Counted from the stretch's first letter, positions 38,129-47,747 are shown. The stretch: DNA of 64,000 nucleotides from Fluviirhizobium alvei (GCF_030551875.1 NZ_JAUOZU010000006.1:372001-436000), one strand, 5' to 3'. Made by a program: numbers and translations. Notes: generated by a model from the letters alone, not told the origin.

Positions 38129-39766
38129 ATGAATGCAAGTGCTGATGCGGTGGTGATCGAACAGATGGTCGCCATCGCGCGGCGACGGTGGAAGATCGTG
38201 GCCGGTGCCATTGTGGTGGCGCTTGCACTGGGCTTTGCCTATGGCGAGAGCCAGCCGATCCTTTATTCTTCCTCGGCAACCGTCATCGTTCGCTCCGGTC
38301 CCACCGCTGATCCGGTGCGGCAGGGTGTACAGACCTCGACGCCGGAAGAGGAAGGTCAATTCCTCAGCCAGCTGGAACTTGCAAAATCAGCGAATGTTGC
38401 TGCGCGCGTCTATGACAAGCTCGGTCTCGTTGAGGGCGAGCGACTGGCAGCCTTTCTGCAGAAGCCAACATCCGGTTTCTCCAAGGGTGGCAATGCCGCT
38501 TCCTTTACAAAACCCTTCGTGGACAAGGAACAGCTGATCGCCATGCTCCAGCAGGGCGTGAAGGTCTCCCGTCAGGGACGCACCTATATCGCCGCCATCT
38601 CCTACACACATGGCAATCCTGAGATTACGCGAGCGGCCGCTCAGGCTTTTGCTGAATCCTTCCGGGATGAACTCGACAGCGTGAATGTCGCCGCCGCGGA
38701 GCGCATCCGTGCCGTCGTCGAAGCCGAACTCGCCAAGGTCGAGCCGGCAAGCCGTGCGGCGCTTGAGGAGAAGTATCGCGATCAGCTGATCGCGCGCGCC
38801 ATTCCCGGCGTCGAAGCGGCGGTGATTTCCGATGCGCGGTTGCCCGGAGCGCCGATTCTGCCGCGCAAGTCCTTCATCGTCATTGTCGCCGCGATCATCG
38901 GTGCTGCCATCGGTGCCGCATTGGCCGGCTGGCGCGAAATGACGGACCGCGGCATTCGTGACGGCGACCAACTGGCGCGCCGGCTCGGCCTGCGTTTCTT
39001 CGGCTATCTGCCTGCCGTCTCCGCCTACGCGAAGAAATCGACCGCCGTCGGTCAAAATGGCTTTGCAATGCCCGAGGATGCGAGGCATTCGGTAGGTGCC
39101 CGCTATTCGCGTTTCAGCGAAAGCCTGCGCTCGGTCGCGTTATCGGTGCTTGCGCTGGGAGAGCCGGGCAGGGGCGTTGTCCTTGCCGTCACATCGACAT
39201 TGCCGGGCGAGGGCAAAACGCTTGTGGCCGCCAACCTCGCCTCGCTGATCGGCCATCAGGGCAAGCGCGTGCTGCTGATTGACGGCCAGTTCCGCGATCC
39301 CGATCTGACTGGCTGGTTGAGCGGACCGCGCGAAGCTGGCGCAATTGACGTGATTGCGGGGCAGGCGTCCTTCGCCGAGCAATCCTATCAGGATGCCGCA
39401 CTCAACCTTTCCTTCCTGCCGGCTGGCGGAAAATCGGGCGCAATCGATCCGGCGGCCCTGATTGCCGGCGGTCAGTTTGGTGCCTTCCTGGAGGGGCAAC
39501 GGAAGAATTACGATGTGATCGTGCTCGAAACGGCCTCGATGACGAGTGCTGCCGATGCCGTGGCGCTGGCGCCGCTCGCGGATGCGGTGCTGCTCGTGTG
39601 CGAATGGGGCGGCCCATCGCCGGCATTGATCGAGACCATGCTCACGGGCGAGCCGCAGCTGCGCGAAAAGATCGCCGGCCTTCTTGTGACCAAGACCCGG
39701 CTCCGTAAACTGCCGCTCTACATGTCGAAAGCATCGCGCGGCGCTTACCAGAGCCGGATCGGCTAA
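38129..39766 (+). CDS. Wzz/tyrosine-kinase-like polysaccharide co-polymerase
   Basis: About 545 residues. A Wzz chain-length domain is bounded by two membrane helices (VAGAIVVALALGFAYG near residues 24-40 and FIVIVAAIIGAAIGAALAGW near 250-270). A cytoplasmic BY-kinase-like domain follows, with Walker A STLPGEGKT. The later kinase motifs are altered: Walker A-prime reads VLLIDGQFRD instead of DxDxR, and Walker B reads DVIVLETAS rather than an Asp-Pro type. The C-terminus has only scattered tyrosines. It may therefore have lost kinase activity and act structurally in polymer length control. Possible starts are 38099 (GTG), 38117 (GTG) and 38129. It converges on the polysaccharide operon. Confidence 0.8.
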   Translation: MNASADAVVIEQMVAIARRRWKIVAGAIVVALALGFAYGESQPILYSSSATVIVRSGPTADPVRQGVQTSTPEEEGQFLSQLELAKSANVAARVYDKLGLVEGERLAAFLQKPTSGFSKGGNAASFTKPFVDKEQLIAMLQQGVKVSRQGRTYIAAISYTHGNPEITRAAAQAFAESFRDELDSVNVAAAERIRAVVEAELAKVEPASRAALEEKYRDQLIARAIPGVEAAVISDARLPGAPILPRKSFIVIVAAIIGAAIGAALAGWREMTDRGIRDGDQLARRLGLRFFGYLPAVSAYAKKSTAVGQNGFAMPEDARHSVGARYSRFSESLRSVALSVLALGEPGRGVVLAVTSTLPGEGKTLVAANLASLIGHQGKRVLLIDGQFRDPDLTGWLSGPREAGAIDVIAGQASFAEQSYQDAALNLSFLPAGGKSGAIDPAALIAGGQFGAFLEGQRKNYDVIVLETASMTSAADAVALAPLADAVLLVCEWGGPSPALIETMLTGEPQLREKIAGLLVTKTRLRKLPLYMSKASRGAYQSRIG

Positions 39767-40036
39767 TACCAAGCGTCAATGATAGAAACCGTTTGCGTGG
39801 AACCGGACGCCTTCATCCGACGCGGAGCAGACCGGAGAGCGATGCAAAGGCATCGATCGAGGATTGCGACAATGTCGGGGAAGGATGTCCGGCCCATCCG
39901 AAGGATCGGGCGCTTTTGCCCTCCGGGCTTCGTCGAAAATCCGCGCCGGACCTTTTGGTCCGACTGTGGTTTTCTCCTCGCCGGAAACCAAAATCGCTCC
40001 GGCACAATCGGTTCCTATCATCGACGCTTGGTATAA
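39764..40036. repeat. Intergenic element bounded by ~27-bp inverted repeats (MITE/RIME-like)
   Basis: The left end, T-A-ATACCAAGCGTCAATGAT and onward to GAAACCG, matches the reverse complement of the right end (CGGTTCCTATCATCGACGCTTGGTATAA) with only a few differences. The 273-base unit fills nearly the whole gap between two convergent genes and includes the stop codon of the first. Inside is a small CGGACC-TTTT-GGTCCG hairpin and no credible gene. It could be a non-autonomous transposon remnant or one of the mosaic repeats common in rhizobial intergenic DNA. Confidence 0.65.
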
Positions 40037-40042
40037 GGCCTA

Positions 40043-40603
40043 TCAGAAGCGCTTGCGCTCGCGGATCAGCTTGGCCGGATTGCCGCCATGGATTTCCCAT
40101 GGCGCAATCGACTTGACCGCAACGCCGCGTGCGCCCAGCACCGCACCTTCGCCGATCGTCACGCCGGGGCCGACAAAAGCCTCGGCGGCCACCCAGGCCT
40201 TGGCGCCGATGGTGATCGGCTTCGGAATGAGCTGAAAATTGGCATCATCCGGATCATGCGTGCCGCCGCAGAGATGGGCGCGCTGGGAAATGATCGCATA
40301 GTCGCCGATCTCGATCCGGTCCATATCATAGACGATGACGCCGGGCCCGATCACCGAGTGATCGCCCATCGTCAGGTTGGGCGGATACCAGATTGTGGTT
40401 CCGGGATAGACGCGGGCCTTGCTGGAAATCCTGGCGCCGAAACTGTTGAGCAGAAACCGGCGCCATCCGTAAAGCGGCACCGGCGTCCAGCGGCCAAGCG
40501 TTGCCCAGGTCAGGTTCCATGCCGCGCGGAACAGGCGGTGTTTGAGCGGAAAGCTCGGGCCACCTTCACGCGGATTGCTCTCCTTGGCGTCAAGAACGCT
40601 CAT
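40043..40603 (-). CDS. WcaF-like O-acetyltransferase (hexapeptide-repeat)
   Basis: A 186-residue left-handed beta-helix acetyltransferase. The hexapeptide repeats begin near residue 70 (ARVYPGTTIWYPPNLTMGDHSVIGPG), and the catalytic-type histidine is in CGGTHDPDDANF. The C-terminus is NPAKLIRERK. It resembles the colanic-acid acetyltransferases WcaF/WcaB and probably O-acetylates a sugar of the polymer. The ATG overlaps the preceding glycosyltransferase stop (ATGA). Confidence 0.85.
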   Translation of the reverse strand: MSVLDAKESNPREGGPSFPLKHRLFRAAWNLTWATLGRWTPVPLYGWRRFLLNSFGARISSKARVYPGTTIWYPPNLTMGDHSVIGPGVIVYDMDRIEIGDYAIISQRAHLCGGTHDPDDANFQLIPKPITIGAKAWVAAEAFVGPGVTIGEGAVLGARGVAVKSIAPWEIHGGNPAKLIRERKRF

Positions 40604-41760
40604 GCTCTTTCCTTCCAGCAGCGTGCATCGTCATAAAGGGCCATAAGCCCATCCCGCACGCTTTGTTCCGAATAATGGTCTTCGACCAGTTGGCGGGCGG
40701 CTCCGGCCATCTGGCCACGCGCGTCCGCAGAGAGGGTGTGCGCAGCCTCAAGTGCCGGCCGGATCGTCTCCGGCGTAAACCCGCTGCGGATCGCTGCATT
40801 GCGTTCAAAGCCGATGGCCAGATTGCATTCGGGCGACAGGATCGCCGGCTTGCCGGCCGCCCAGGCTTCCAGCACCGCCATTGGCAATCCCTCGCTCTTG
40901 GACGGGAGCAGGAAAAATGTCGCAGCCCCCATCGAACGATGCTTCTCCGTGCCATATTGCGGGCCGGCAAACAGCACATTGCCGAAGCGGGCATCAAGCT
41001 CCAGGGCACGCTCCTCGAACCCCTCGATCCCATCGTTCCAGCCACAGAAGATGAGGGCGGACCGATCACGGAATGCCGGATCGGCAACCGACAGGTTTTC
41101 CCAGGCCTCCATCAGTTCCATGCAGCCCTTCTTCTCGTGAATGCGGCCGAGGAAGAGATAGATGTCGCGCCCTTCGAATTCGGGGCGGAACCAGTTGGGC
41201 TTGTGGCCATCGTCTTGGAAGGGTTCGGCAAAGTTCGGGATGATGCGTGCAGGTTGGCCGGAAAGAAACTCCGCCACATCCGAACCTTCCTTGTCGGTGA
41301 GAAGGTGGAAGCCTGCCGCGCGACGCAGAAAACTGTTCTGATAGAGGCCGGAGACGGCGGATTTCAGCCTCGGCGACCGGGCCCGGATCCAGGGTTCCAG
41401 CATGCCATGTGGCGACACGACATAGGGTTTGCCGGTCATCAGCGACCAGGCATGGGTCGCGGCCGCCTGAAACTGCCAGACACCATGCACATGCACGAGA
41501 TCGGGCTTGGCGCGCAGAAGCGAGGCCAGCATGCCCGGTGCGAAACTGTAGCTCTTCGGTCCGAAACTGCGATGGCGGAAGGTTCGCGCCGGCTGCCATT
41601 GCGACCAGTCGACCCGTTCTTCAGACTGATCGAGCGCATGGACGGTAATCTCGTCGAAACCGGCTTTTGAGAGCGCCTTCACATGCAGGCGCGCCGCTTC
41701 GGATACGCCGCCGCCAAGCGGCGAGAATGTGGGCAGGACGAGAGCGATACGCCGGATCAT
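40600..41760 (-). CDS. Family 4 glycosyltransferase
   Basis: A 386-residue GT-B retaining glycosyltransferase. The N-terminal domain starts LVLPTFSPLGGGVSEAARLH, and the donor-binding half contains LFLGRIHEKKGCMELMEAW and the EX7E-type SKSEGLPMAVLEAWAAGKPAI. The sugar and acceptor are unknown. Overlaps of four bases with both neighbours show that it lies inside a tightly coupled operon. Confidence 0.87.
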   Translation of the reverse strand: MIRRIALVLPTFSPLGGGVSEAARLHVKALSKAGFDEITVHALDQSEERVDWSQWQPARTFRHRSFGPKSYSFAPGMLASLLRAKPDLVHVHGVWQFQAAATHAWSLMTGKPYVVSPHGMLEPWIRARSPRLKSAVSGLYQNSFLRRAAGFHLLTDKEGSDVAEFLSGQPARIIPNFAEPFQDDGHKPNWFRPEFEGRDIYLFLGRIHEKKGCMELMEAWENLSVADPAFRDRSALIFCGWNDGIEGFEERALELDARFGNVLFAGPQYGTEKHRSMGAATFFLLPSKSEGLPMAVLEAWAAGKPAILSPECNLAIGFERNAAIRSGFTPETIRPALEAAHTLSADARGQMAGAARQLVEDHYSEQSVRDGLMALYDDARCWKERA

Positions 41761-42995
41761 CCGCGCCCCCCGATCCGCACCAGAATGTCCTGCAGGCGGG
41801 TGAAATTCTGCTGATAGGTGCGAACGGCGCCGTTGATTTCGGCTTCGCTCTCGGCGAGATGCTCGTAATCGTTGGTGACGCAGCCGATCATCTCGTCGAA
41901 ATCGATCGCATCGATCGGCGTATGGCGATGGCTGAGCTTGAGATCGTTCATGATATATTCGGTCTTCGGCAGATATGCGATCGCGAAGGTCGGTTTGCCG
42001 GCCATCATGGCGAAGATGCAGGAATGGAACCGCGTACCGAGGAAGATTTTCGATCGCTGGATCATGGCCCTGAGGATATCCGGCTCGCGTCCGGTCTCGT
42101 CGATCACGATCGGCAGCTTCGCCTTGGCACGCACGATATGGGCAGTCGGCAGGTCTTCCGAAACCTGATTGAAGATCACTGGCGTCAGGCCGAACTTCTC
42201 CTGCATATGGTCGGCAGCCCGCGCCACGCAGTCGGTATAGCGATCGTAGTCGCTCTGCGGATCCTTCGATTTCGGGAAAGACCAGCCGACCACCGTCATG
42301 CCGAAAATCGGCCGATCTGCGTCAAGGCCGAGCTCGGCGAACACCGCGTCGATTCGAGCGCGATCGCTTTCGACCCGGTCGTTCCAGAAGGCACTGTCTC
42401 CGGTGCGGAACACCTGGCGTTCCGGCAGTTTGAGATCATGGGCGAGAAAATCGTAGGAATAGCTTTCGCGGGCGCAGAGGAACGGCACCTTGCCGAGCAC
42501 GGATTTCGCCACCCAGCGCGACACGGGACGTTCGATCGGCCCGACGCTCTGCGGCGCGAGAATCACGGTTTTGCCAAGGATGGTGCCGAGATGGACATGC
42601 AGGAGCGCGATGAAATAGGCGAAATTGGTATCATGGATATAGCCGCCCGGCGCCGAGATAACGACATCGGCATTGCGGATCGCCAGAAAGGTTTCGCGCT
42701 GCTTCGCTGGCAGCAGCTTGTAGAGGCCAAGCCAAGGAATATAGGCCGAGATCCAGGCCAGACCGAGATAGGCGAGCGATTTCACCCGACCCTTGACGCC
42801 GCCGCCGGCATTGCCGATCCGCTCCGACCAGGCAATGTCCGGATGTACGGCACTTGCCGTATCCATGCCTTCGAAAACGGCACCGGCGATTTCCGCATCG
42901 GGATGGACGGCGCGGATTTCGTGAACGCATTCGTCCAGCAAGACGGAATCGCCGCGATTGGAGCGACCGAAAGCGTTGACGATCATGAATTTCAT
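41757..42995 (-). CDS. Polysaccharide pyruvyl transferase family protein
   Basis: A 412-residue protein of the CsaB/WcaK family, which attaches pyruvyl ketals to surface polysaccharides. It opens with MIVNAFGRSNRGDSVLLDE, the family's typical start, followed by ISAPGGYIHDTNFAYF, APQSVGPI and the C-terminal GTRFHSCIFAMMAGKPTFAIAY. I start at the ATG at 42995, with AGGGTC upstream; the longer frame adds 16 residues without homology. It lies 70 bases after the polymerase gene and overlaps the glycosyltransferase gene. Confidence 0.87.
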   Translation of the reverse strand: MKFMIVNAFGRSNRGDSVLLDECVHEIRAVHPDAEIAGAVFEGMDTASAVHPDIAWSERIGNAGGGVKGRVKSLAYLGLAWISAYIPWLGLYKLLPAKQRETFLAIRNADVVISAPGGYIHDTNFAYFIALLHVHLGTILGKTVILAPQSVGPIERPVSRWVAKSVLGKVPFLCARESYSYDFLAHDLKLPERQVFRTGDSAFWNDRVESDRARIDAVFAELGLDADRPIFGMTVVGWSFPKSKDPQSDYDRYTDCVARAADHMQEKFGLTPVIFNQVSEDLPTAHIVRAKAKLPIVIDETGREPDILRAMIQRSKIFLGTRFHSCIFAMMAGKPTFAIAYLPKTEYIMNDLKLSHRHTPIDAIDFDEMIGCVTNDYEHLAESEAEINGAVRTYQQNFTRLQDILVRIGGRG

Positions 42996-43065
42996 CGGTT
43001 GACCCTGAATTGGTGACTGTGTGGGGCTGGATAAATCGGCCAAATGTGCGCGAATTATGAAGCTC

Positions 43066-44430
43066 TTAGGAAAACGTCCTGCCAGACTGGGGGTTCCATG
43101 TCAAAGCAGGTTGGAGAGCCGTCTCGGGGGCGACTTTCCCGTCTCGCAGTCGGCTTGTTGCCAGGAGGCCGAGGAAGGCTGGCCAAAGCGGATTGGCGAG
43201 CAGGAAATTCGAGGCTGGCATGGCAAAGACCAGATTGTAGACAAGGTAGAAATAGAGAAACATCCGGCCGCGATCTAGCCTGCCATTGGCAAGATCGACG
43301 ACGAACCACAAGACCACGCACGCAACGATCAAGGCGAGGAGCGTGAGACCCGCAAGGCCGAACTTGTGGAACACCGCATAGTGCAGGAAGTGGATATTGT
43401 GGACTTCGTTGACGCCGAGCAACGCATGCTGTCCTACGGTGCGATCAACCGAGCCCGCCATATCGACGGTACGTCCCAGCCCCTTGCCAAACAGCCATTC
43501 CGCGTCGGATGCCTGTTCGTAATCCTCCATCACCTTCTGGCCCTCATAGACACGCTGGTAGGACGAGACGTGATTGTAGATATCGTCGCCCTTCATCAGG
43601 AGAATGGCTTCCTTGACGTTACGCGGCAGAAGTTCGACCGTCGCATCATCGAGCGACAAGGCGTAGAGAAGACCGCCGATGGCCGCGAAAATGACGAAGA
43701 ACAGCGTCACCAGGTAACGCCGGTAGAGCATGAAGATCAATCCGGTCGCACCGATGGCAAGAATGGACGCGCGGTTGATTTCGATCTGCACAAAACCTTC
43801 GTTCGAGCCCAGGTGAATGCAGAGGTAGATGATGGCCGAAATGGCTTTTTCGATCAGGCTGCGGCGCATCAGAACGCCATAGAGCGCAATCACCTCGAAC
43901 AGGACATATTGATAGTGATTGTCCTTGTTGAAGACCGAGAGGAAAGCGAAGACCAGCATCAGTGCCAGAAACGGCAGCGAATAGAGGCTGTCGATGGTGC
44001 GGGCGACCTCGCCATTGCCATGTCTTGCATGGCGAAACAGCTGGAACATCAGAACGCCGGTGACGATATAGAGCGACCAGGCGCCGATATAGGGCGTGGC
44101 ATTGCCATTGGAGAAGCCGACAACAGCGGAGACAAACCCGGCGACCAGCATGGCGATTGCCAGCGGATGTGGCACCAGCACCGTAAGGCGCACCTTGTCG
44201 AACAGAAGGGCCAGCATGAAGAAGCCGAGCGAATAGGCATAGGCGCCGGCATTCAGATAGGGTGTCTTGGCGAACCCGACGATTCCGACCCCATGTTCGA
44301 GCCCGATCGAAACCAGCCCATAGAGAATGATGAAGCCGGAGAGATAGACGCTGAAGAGATCCATCCCGGCCAGGCGCCCGAGCAGCGTTTGCGGCGGCCT
44401 TGGCCTAGTTGGCGCTGCCGACATGGACAT
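43066..44430 (-). CDS. Wzy-like polysaccharide polymerase / O-antigen ligase-like membrane protein
   Basis: A 454-residue protein with about 12 membrane helices. A long periplasmic loop (about 285-350) contains HVSSYQRVYEGQKVMEDYEQASDAEWLFGKGLGRTVDM and VHNIHFLHYAVFHKFG. The GxGxG-like FGKGLG and the NxxHN-like loop are typical of O-antigen polymerases and ligases. Its place between a flippase and a pyruvyl transferase supports a polymerase role. It overlaps the flippase gene by 26 bases. Confidence 0.8.
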   Translation of the reverse strand: MSMSAAPTRPRPPQTLLGRLAGMDLFSVYLSGFIILYGLVSIGLEHGVGIVGFAKTPYLNAGAYAYSLGFFMLALLFDKVRLTVLVPHPLAIAMLVAGFVSAVVGFSNGNATPYIGAWSLYIVTGVLMFQLFRHARHGNGEVARTIDSLYSLPFLALMLVFAFLSVFNKDNHYQYVLFEVIALYGVLMRRSLIEKAISAIIYLCIHLGSNEGFVQIEINRASILAIGATGLIFMLYRRYLVTLFFVIFAAIGGLLYALSLDDATVELLPRNVKEAILLMKGDDIYNHVSSYQRVYEGQKVMEDYEQASDAEWLFGKGLGRTVDMAGSVDRTVGQHALLGVNEVHNIHFLHYAVFHKFGLAGLTLLALIVACVVLWFVVDLANGRLDRGRMFLYFYLVYNLVFAMPASNFLLANPLWPAFLGLLATSRLRDGKVAPETALQPALTWNPQSGRTFS

Positions 44431-45688
44431 GTCTCCTCAGCCAGATCAAAGACAGGGATATCACGATGGCATGTGAAACGAGATCCGCCAAGATAAAGCT
44501 GTTGATGCCGAGCAGCATGACCATCCCATAGGCAAGGAGGACGGCGACACTGACCGCGGTGATGCGGGCAATCGCCGCGAAGTGATAGAGGCCGCGCGCG
44601 AAAAGGCCCTGCACGAGGGCCTGGCCGATCGCCTCACTGACGATGGTGATGGCGAAGAAGCCAAGAAACACCCAGGCATTGCGGGCAAATCCGTCGAGGA
44701 CATTGCCGGCCAGAACACCGCCCAAGGCAATTCCGGCGAAAAGTACGATGGCTATGGCGAAGCTTGCTTTCTGGATCAGCAGCATGGCGCGCACCGAAAG
44801 GTGCGGCGTTTCCATGACGGCAGCAACCAGACGCGGAAATTCGACCCGCCGGGCAAAACCGGCAACCTGACTGGCGGCACCGACAATCTGTTTTGCATAG
44901 ACCAGCAGCGCGGTTGCTTCTGTTCCGAGAAAGGCATTGGCGATGGCAAGCTGGACACGGAAATAGAGTTGACCCGGCATCAATCCGGCCAGCATCGAAC
45001 CTTCCTCAATGAAGGCTTGCCTGATGCCGCTCGCGGACGGGCGCACCAGACAGGGTCTCCATCCGGCGACTGCCAGCGCTGCAAGCTGGATGGCAACGGT
45101 CGCGAGATAGCCGATCGTAAGGGCCAGTCCCGTCATCATGCCGGCCATCTCCGGCGTTTGTCCACTTGCGAGTACGAGTGCGATCGCCGAGGCGAGATAG
45201 GCGATCGATCCGGTCAATCCGCCGATGCCGCTCTTCTGCAATCCGTCGAGAAAACCTGCAGCATTGAAGGCCCAGATCAGGATGCCGGGCAGGGCATAGA
45301 GCAGGTAGTTGCGGCTGAAGGGCGCCAGATCAAACAGAAACAGGCTGGCAAGCGCAGCCGATAGCACCAGTGCCGCCATGGTCAGACGGAAGAGGGTGAT
45401 TTCCCAATAAGCCCGCCAAACGTCGCTGCGCCCCTCGTGGAGAAAGGCTGTCTTGGCAACCTGTCGCGCCATGACCGTAAGCGAACCGGCCTCCACCATG
45501 ATGATGGCCAGCATGGCAAAGGAGAAATGGGTGCCGAAGAGAGCCAGCAGTGCGCTGTCATTCTTGGCGACAAGATAGGTCTGGGCGAGGAAGATCGAGC
45601 CCTGGCCGAGGCCGAAACCGCCAACCAGCATGCCGAGATTGAGAAGGCGCCCGAAGGCGCCTCCCTTTGGAACTGATGCCGCAGCCAT
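44405..45688 (-). CDS. Wzx-like oligosaccharide flippase
   Basis: A 427-residue membrane protein with about 12-14 helices and the MOP-superfamily layout (LLNLGMLVGGFGLGQGSIFLAQTYLVA at the start). It would flip lipid-linked repeat units across the inner membrane for the adjacent polymerase. The stop overlaps the polymerase start region, and the start is five bases after the WcaI-like gene. The sequence is divergent, so this call rests on topology and context. Confidence 0.8.
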   Translation of the reverse strand: MAAASVPKGGAFGRLLNLGMLVGGFGLGQGSIFLAQTYLVAKNDSALLALFGTHFSFAMLAIIMVEAGSLTVMARQVAKTAFLHEGRSDVWRAYWEITLFRLTMAALVLSAALASLFLFDLAPFSRNYLLYALPGILIWAFNAAGFLDGLQKSGIGGLTGSIAYLASAIALVLASGQTPEMAGMMTGLALTIGYLATVAIQLAALAVAGWRPCLVRPSASGIRQAFIEEGSMLAGLMPGQLYFRVQLAIANAFLGTEATALLVYAKQIVGAASQVAGFARRVEFPRLVAAVMETPHLSVRAMLLIQKASFAIAIVLFAGIALGGVLAGNVLDGFARNAWVFLGFFAITIVSEAIGQALVQGLFARGLYHFAAIARITAVSVAVLLAYGMVMLLGINSFILADLVSHAIVISLSLIWLRRHVHVGSAN

Positions 45689-45693
45689 CCTGC

Positions 45694-46968
45694 TCAGCCG
45701 GTGACGGCGTTGATGAAGGAGATGCAGCCATCCTCTTTGGACAGCATGCGGGAGAGATCGGCCTGCCGTTCGCGCCAGTCTTCGCGGTCGCCGTGCGAGG
45801 CTTTTTCGATGGCGCGCGCCAGCGCGTGCGCATCGCCGGGCGGTGTGATGATGGCACTGTCGCCCAGAAACTCGGCGAGTTCGGTTCCGGGTTCTGCCGT
45901 GACGACCACCGGAATGCCGGAGGCCAGCATGCCGCCAAGTTTCGAGGGCAATACTAAATCAGCAGCGCCGCGTTCCTGCGGTAGTGCGTGCAGGCTTGCG
46001 AGGTTCATGAATTCATTGAATTTCTCGTAAGGCTGGAACGGCAGGAAACTGACATTCTCAAGCTTGCCATACTTCTCGACTAGGCCACGCTTGGCGGGAC
46101 CTTCGCCTGCGATGATAAACCGGATCTTCTTGTTCGACACCAGCCGTTCTGCTGCGTCGAGAAGCGTATCAAGGCCCTGCTTGGCACCGATATTGCCCGA
46201 ATAGAGCACGATGAAATCGTCATCGGCATAGCCGAGCTCATGTCGGTAGGCCGAAATCCGCCCGAGCGGATAGATATGCCCGAGATCGACCCAGTTGCGA
46301 ACGATGGCGACCTGCGACGGCTTGCCGGTCTTGGCGACCAGTCGCTCGGCCATGCGCGAGGAAATGGTGATGATGCGGTCAAACCCCTTCAGCGTCACCT
46401 TTTCGAACAGATAGCCCAGCTTCTTCAGGAAGCCGAGCGATTTCAGATGACCGACGGCAAAGGCTGCGTCCACTTCGAGATCCTGCACATGCAGCACGGT
46501 TCTCGCGCCAATGATCTTGGAAGCGAGAATGGCAAGCGGAGCGGCAAAGAGTGTCGGTTCGACGCAGATGACGAAATGCGGACGATTACGCAGGATCTGC
46601 CAGAGAACGACGGGCGCAGAAGTCGCCGCAAAGCTCATCGGCGCGATCAGGCGCCAGATGCCACTCATGTTCTCCTTGAGGAACAGCGGAACCCGCAGGA
46701 TCTTCATGCCGTTCTTGTGCTCGGTCGAATAACGGTTGCTATAACCGTCCTTGACAGCCCAGCCCGGATAGTGCGGCGGCGTGGTGACAACCGTCACATC
46801 GGCCTTCTGGCCGGCCAGATAATCCGCAATCTCACCGGTATATTTCCCGACGCCGGTGATTTCGGGCGAAAAGTTCATGCCGTACAGCACGATACGCTTG
46901 CCGGCGATATTGCGATCGGCATCCGTTTCATTCCTGTCCGCCAGGTTGCTCTTGGCAGTCGTCTTCAT
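45694..46968 (-). CDS. WcaI-like glycosyltransferase (colanic-acid type)
   Basis: A 424-residue GT4 enzyme. LYGMNFSPEITGVGKYTGEIADYLA, VVTTPPHYPGWAV and RVPLFLKENMSGIWRL are typical of WcaI, which adds fucose in colanic acid synthesis in E. coli; the sugar here is unknown. The donor domain contains VLYSGNIGAKQGLDTLL and LPSKLGGMLASGIPVV. I start at the ATG at 46968; an upstream in-frame ATG at 47058 adds 30 polar residues. It is the first gene of the six-gene minus-strand operon. Confidence 0.87.
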   Translation of the reverse strand: MKTTAKSNLADRNETDADRNIAGKRIVLYGMNFSPEITGVGKYTGEIADYLAGQKADVTVVTTPPHYPGWAVKDGYSNRYSTEHKNGMKILRVPLFLKENMSGIWRLIAPMSFAATSAPVVLWQILRNRPHFVICVEPTLFAAPLAILASKIIGARTVLHVQDLEVDAAFAVGHLKSLGFLKKLGYLFEKVTLKGFDRIITISSRMAERLVAKTGKPSQVAIVRNWVDLGHIYPLGRISAYRHELGYADDDFIVLYSGNIGAKQGLDTLLDAAERLVSNKKIRFIIAGEGPAKRGLVEKYGKLENVSFLPFQPYEKFNEFMNLASLHALPQERGAADLVLPSKLGGMLASGIPVVVTAEPGTELAEFLGDSAIITPPGDAHALARAIEKASHGDREDWRERQADLSRMLSKEDGCISFINAVTG

Positions 46969-47606
46969 TTTCGTCTGATCCGATTTATGCTCTGTGCTAG
47001 ACTTCAGTTCCAATGGTCTCGGTTCTTCCCAAGCGCTCCGCGATCGTGTCGATCGCAAAAGGCCTGCTACTTAAACGTCCGGATGGCGTTCGGGTTCCCG
47101 TTTTCCAACCAGCGCCGCGATCCCGAGATCGCATTCAAACAGTCTTTCCCCGCACAATAGCCACTGTGACCCCCGTCACGCCGCTCTTCTCGCTCAGAAT
47201 AATGCCCAAATTTAGACCGCAATCGGGTTTTCCCTCGCTTGCGGTGCGGTTCGGACAGCCTCTGAAAGGCGAAATTTTTCGAGAAGATATCGACGTCGAA
47301 AAATCATGAACCATACTCATATAGGTTTCGCAAGCGGTTGAATTCGGGTGATTATGTCGCAGTTGGCCGCGGCGGCGCTTTTTCCCGGAATTTTTTGCAA
47401 GGCTTGCATTTGCGCAACATTTAGGCAGCTTTGCCGAGGGTCCGGGGGAGGGGCGTGTTCGTTCACAGGCTTATTGTGATGCGGGTTTGGGGCTGTTGGT
47501 GTTACGAAAGGAAACAGGTCATTGAAATGACCAAATCTGACACCATATGAGGCTCGCTGTCCGCGTCGGACAGACTCGCAACAACCTGGATCAAAGGAGG
47601 AAATGT
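46969..47606. other. Long intergenic region upstream of the polysaccharide operon
   Basis: About 640 bases with no gene I can support; the open frames here lack ribosome-binding sites and typical codon use. It should hold the operon promoter and, further right, that of the small genes at 47.6-48.0 kb. A long leader upstream of a surface-polysaccharide operon would suit complex regulation. Confidence 0.45.
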
Positions 47607-47705
47607 ATGGGTCGATCCATGTTCGATTTCGTTTCTTGCCATCCGTTTGACGCGTGTGTTCAGGGCTCAGCCAACAATTGGCGCTGTCCCTCAGTACGAA
47701 TGTAA
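47607..47705 (+). CDS. Candidate 32-residue small protein
   Basis: ATG is preceded, with six bases between, by AAAGGAGG, a near-perfect ribosome-binding site and one of the best in the window. The frame encodes MGRSMFDFVSCHPFDACVQG and twelve more residues ending PSVRM, then TAA. It has three cysteines and no membrane helix. The gene lies 77 bases before the 63-residue protein on the same strand and may be its leader peptide or partner. No family recognised; reality rests on the ribosome-binding site alone. Confidence 0.4.
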   Translation: MGRSMFDFVSCHPFDACVQGSANNWRCPSVRM

Positions 47706-47747
47706 ACGCTTCGTCGTTCGTATCGTTGAAAATCGACTTTTGCATAT

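Noticed and set aside
39779-40235. Short overlapping frames inside the inverted-repeat element
   Set aside because: No ribosome-binding sites, no coherent product and no similarity to transposases; they span the repeat ends.
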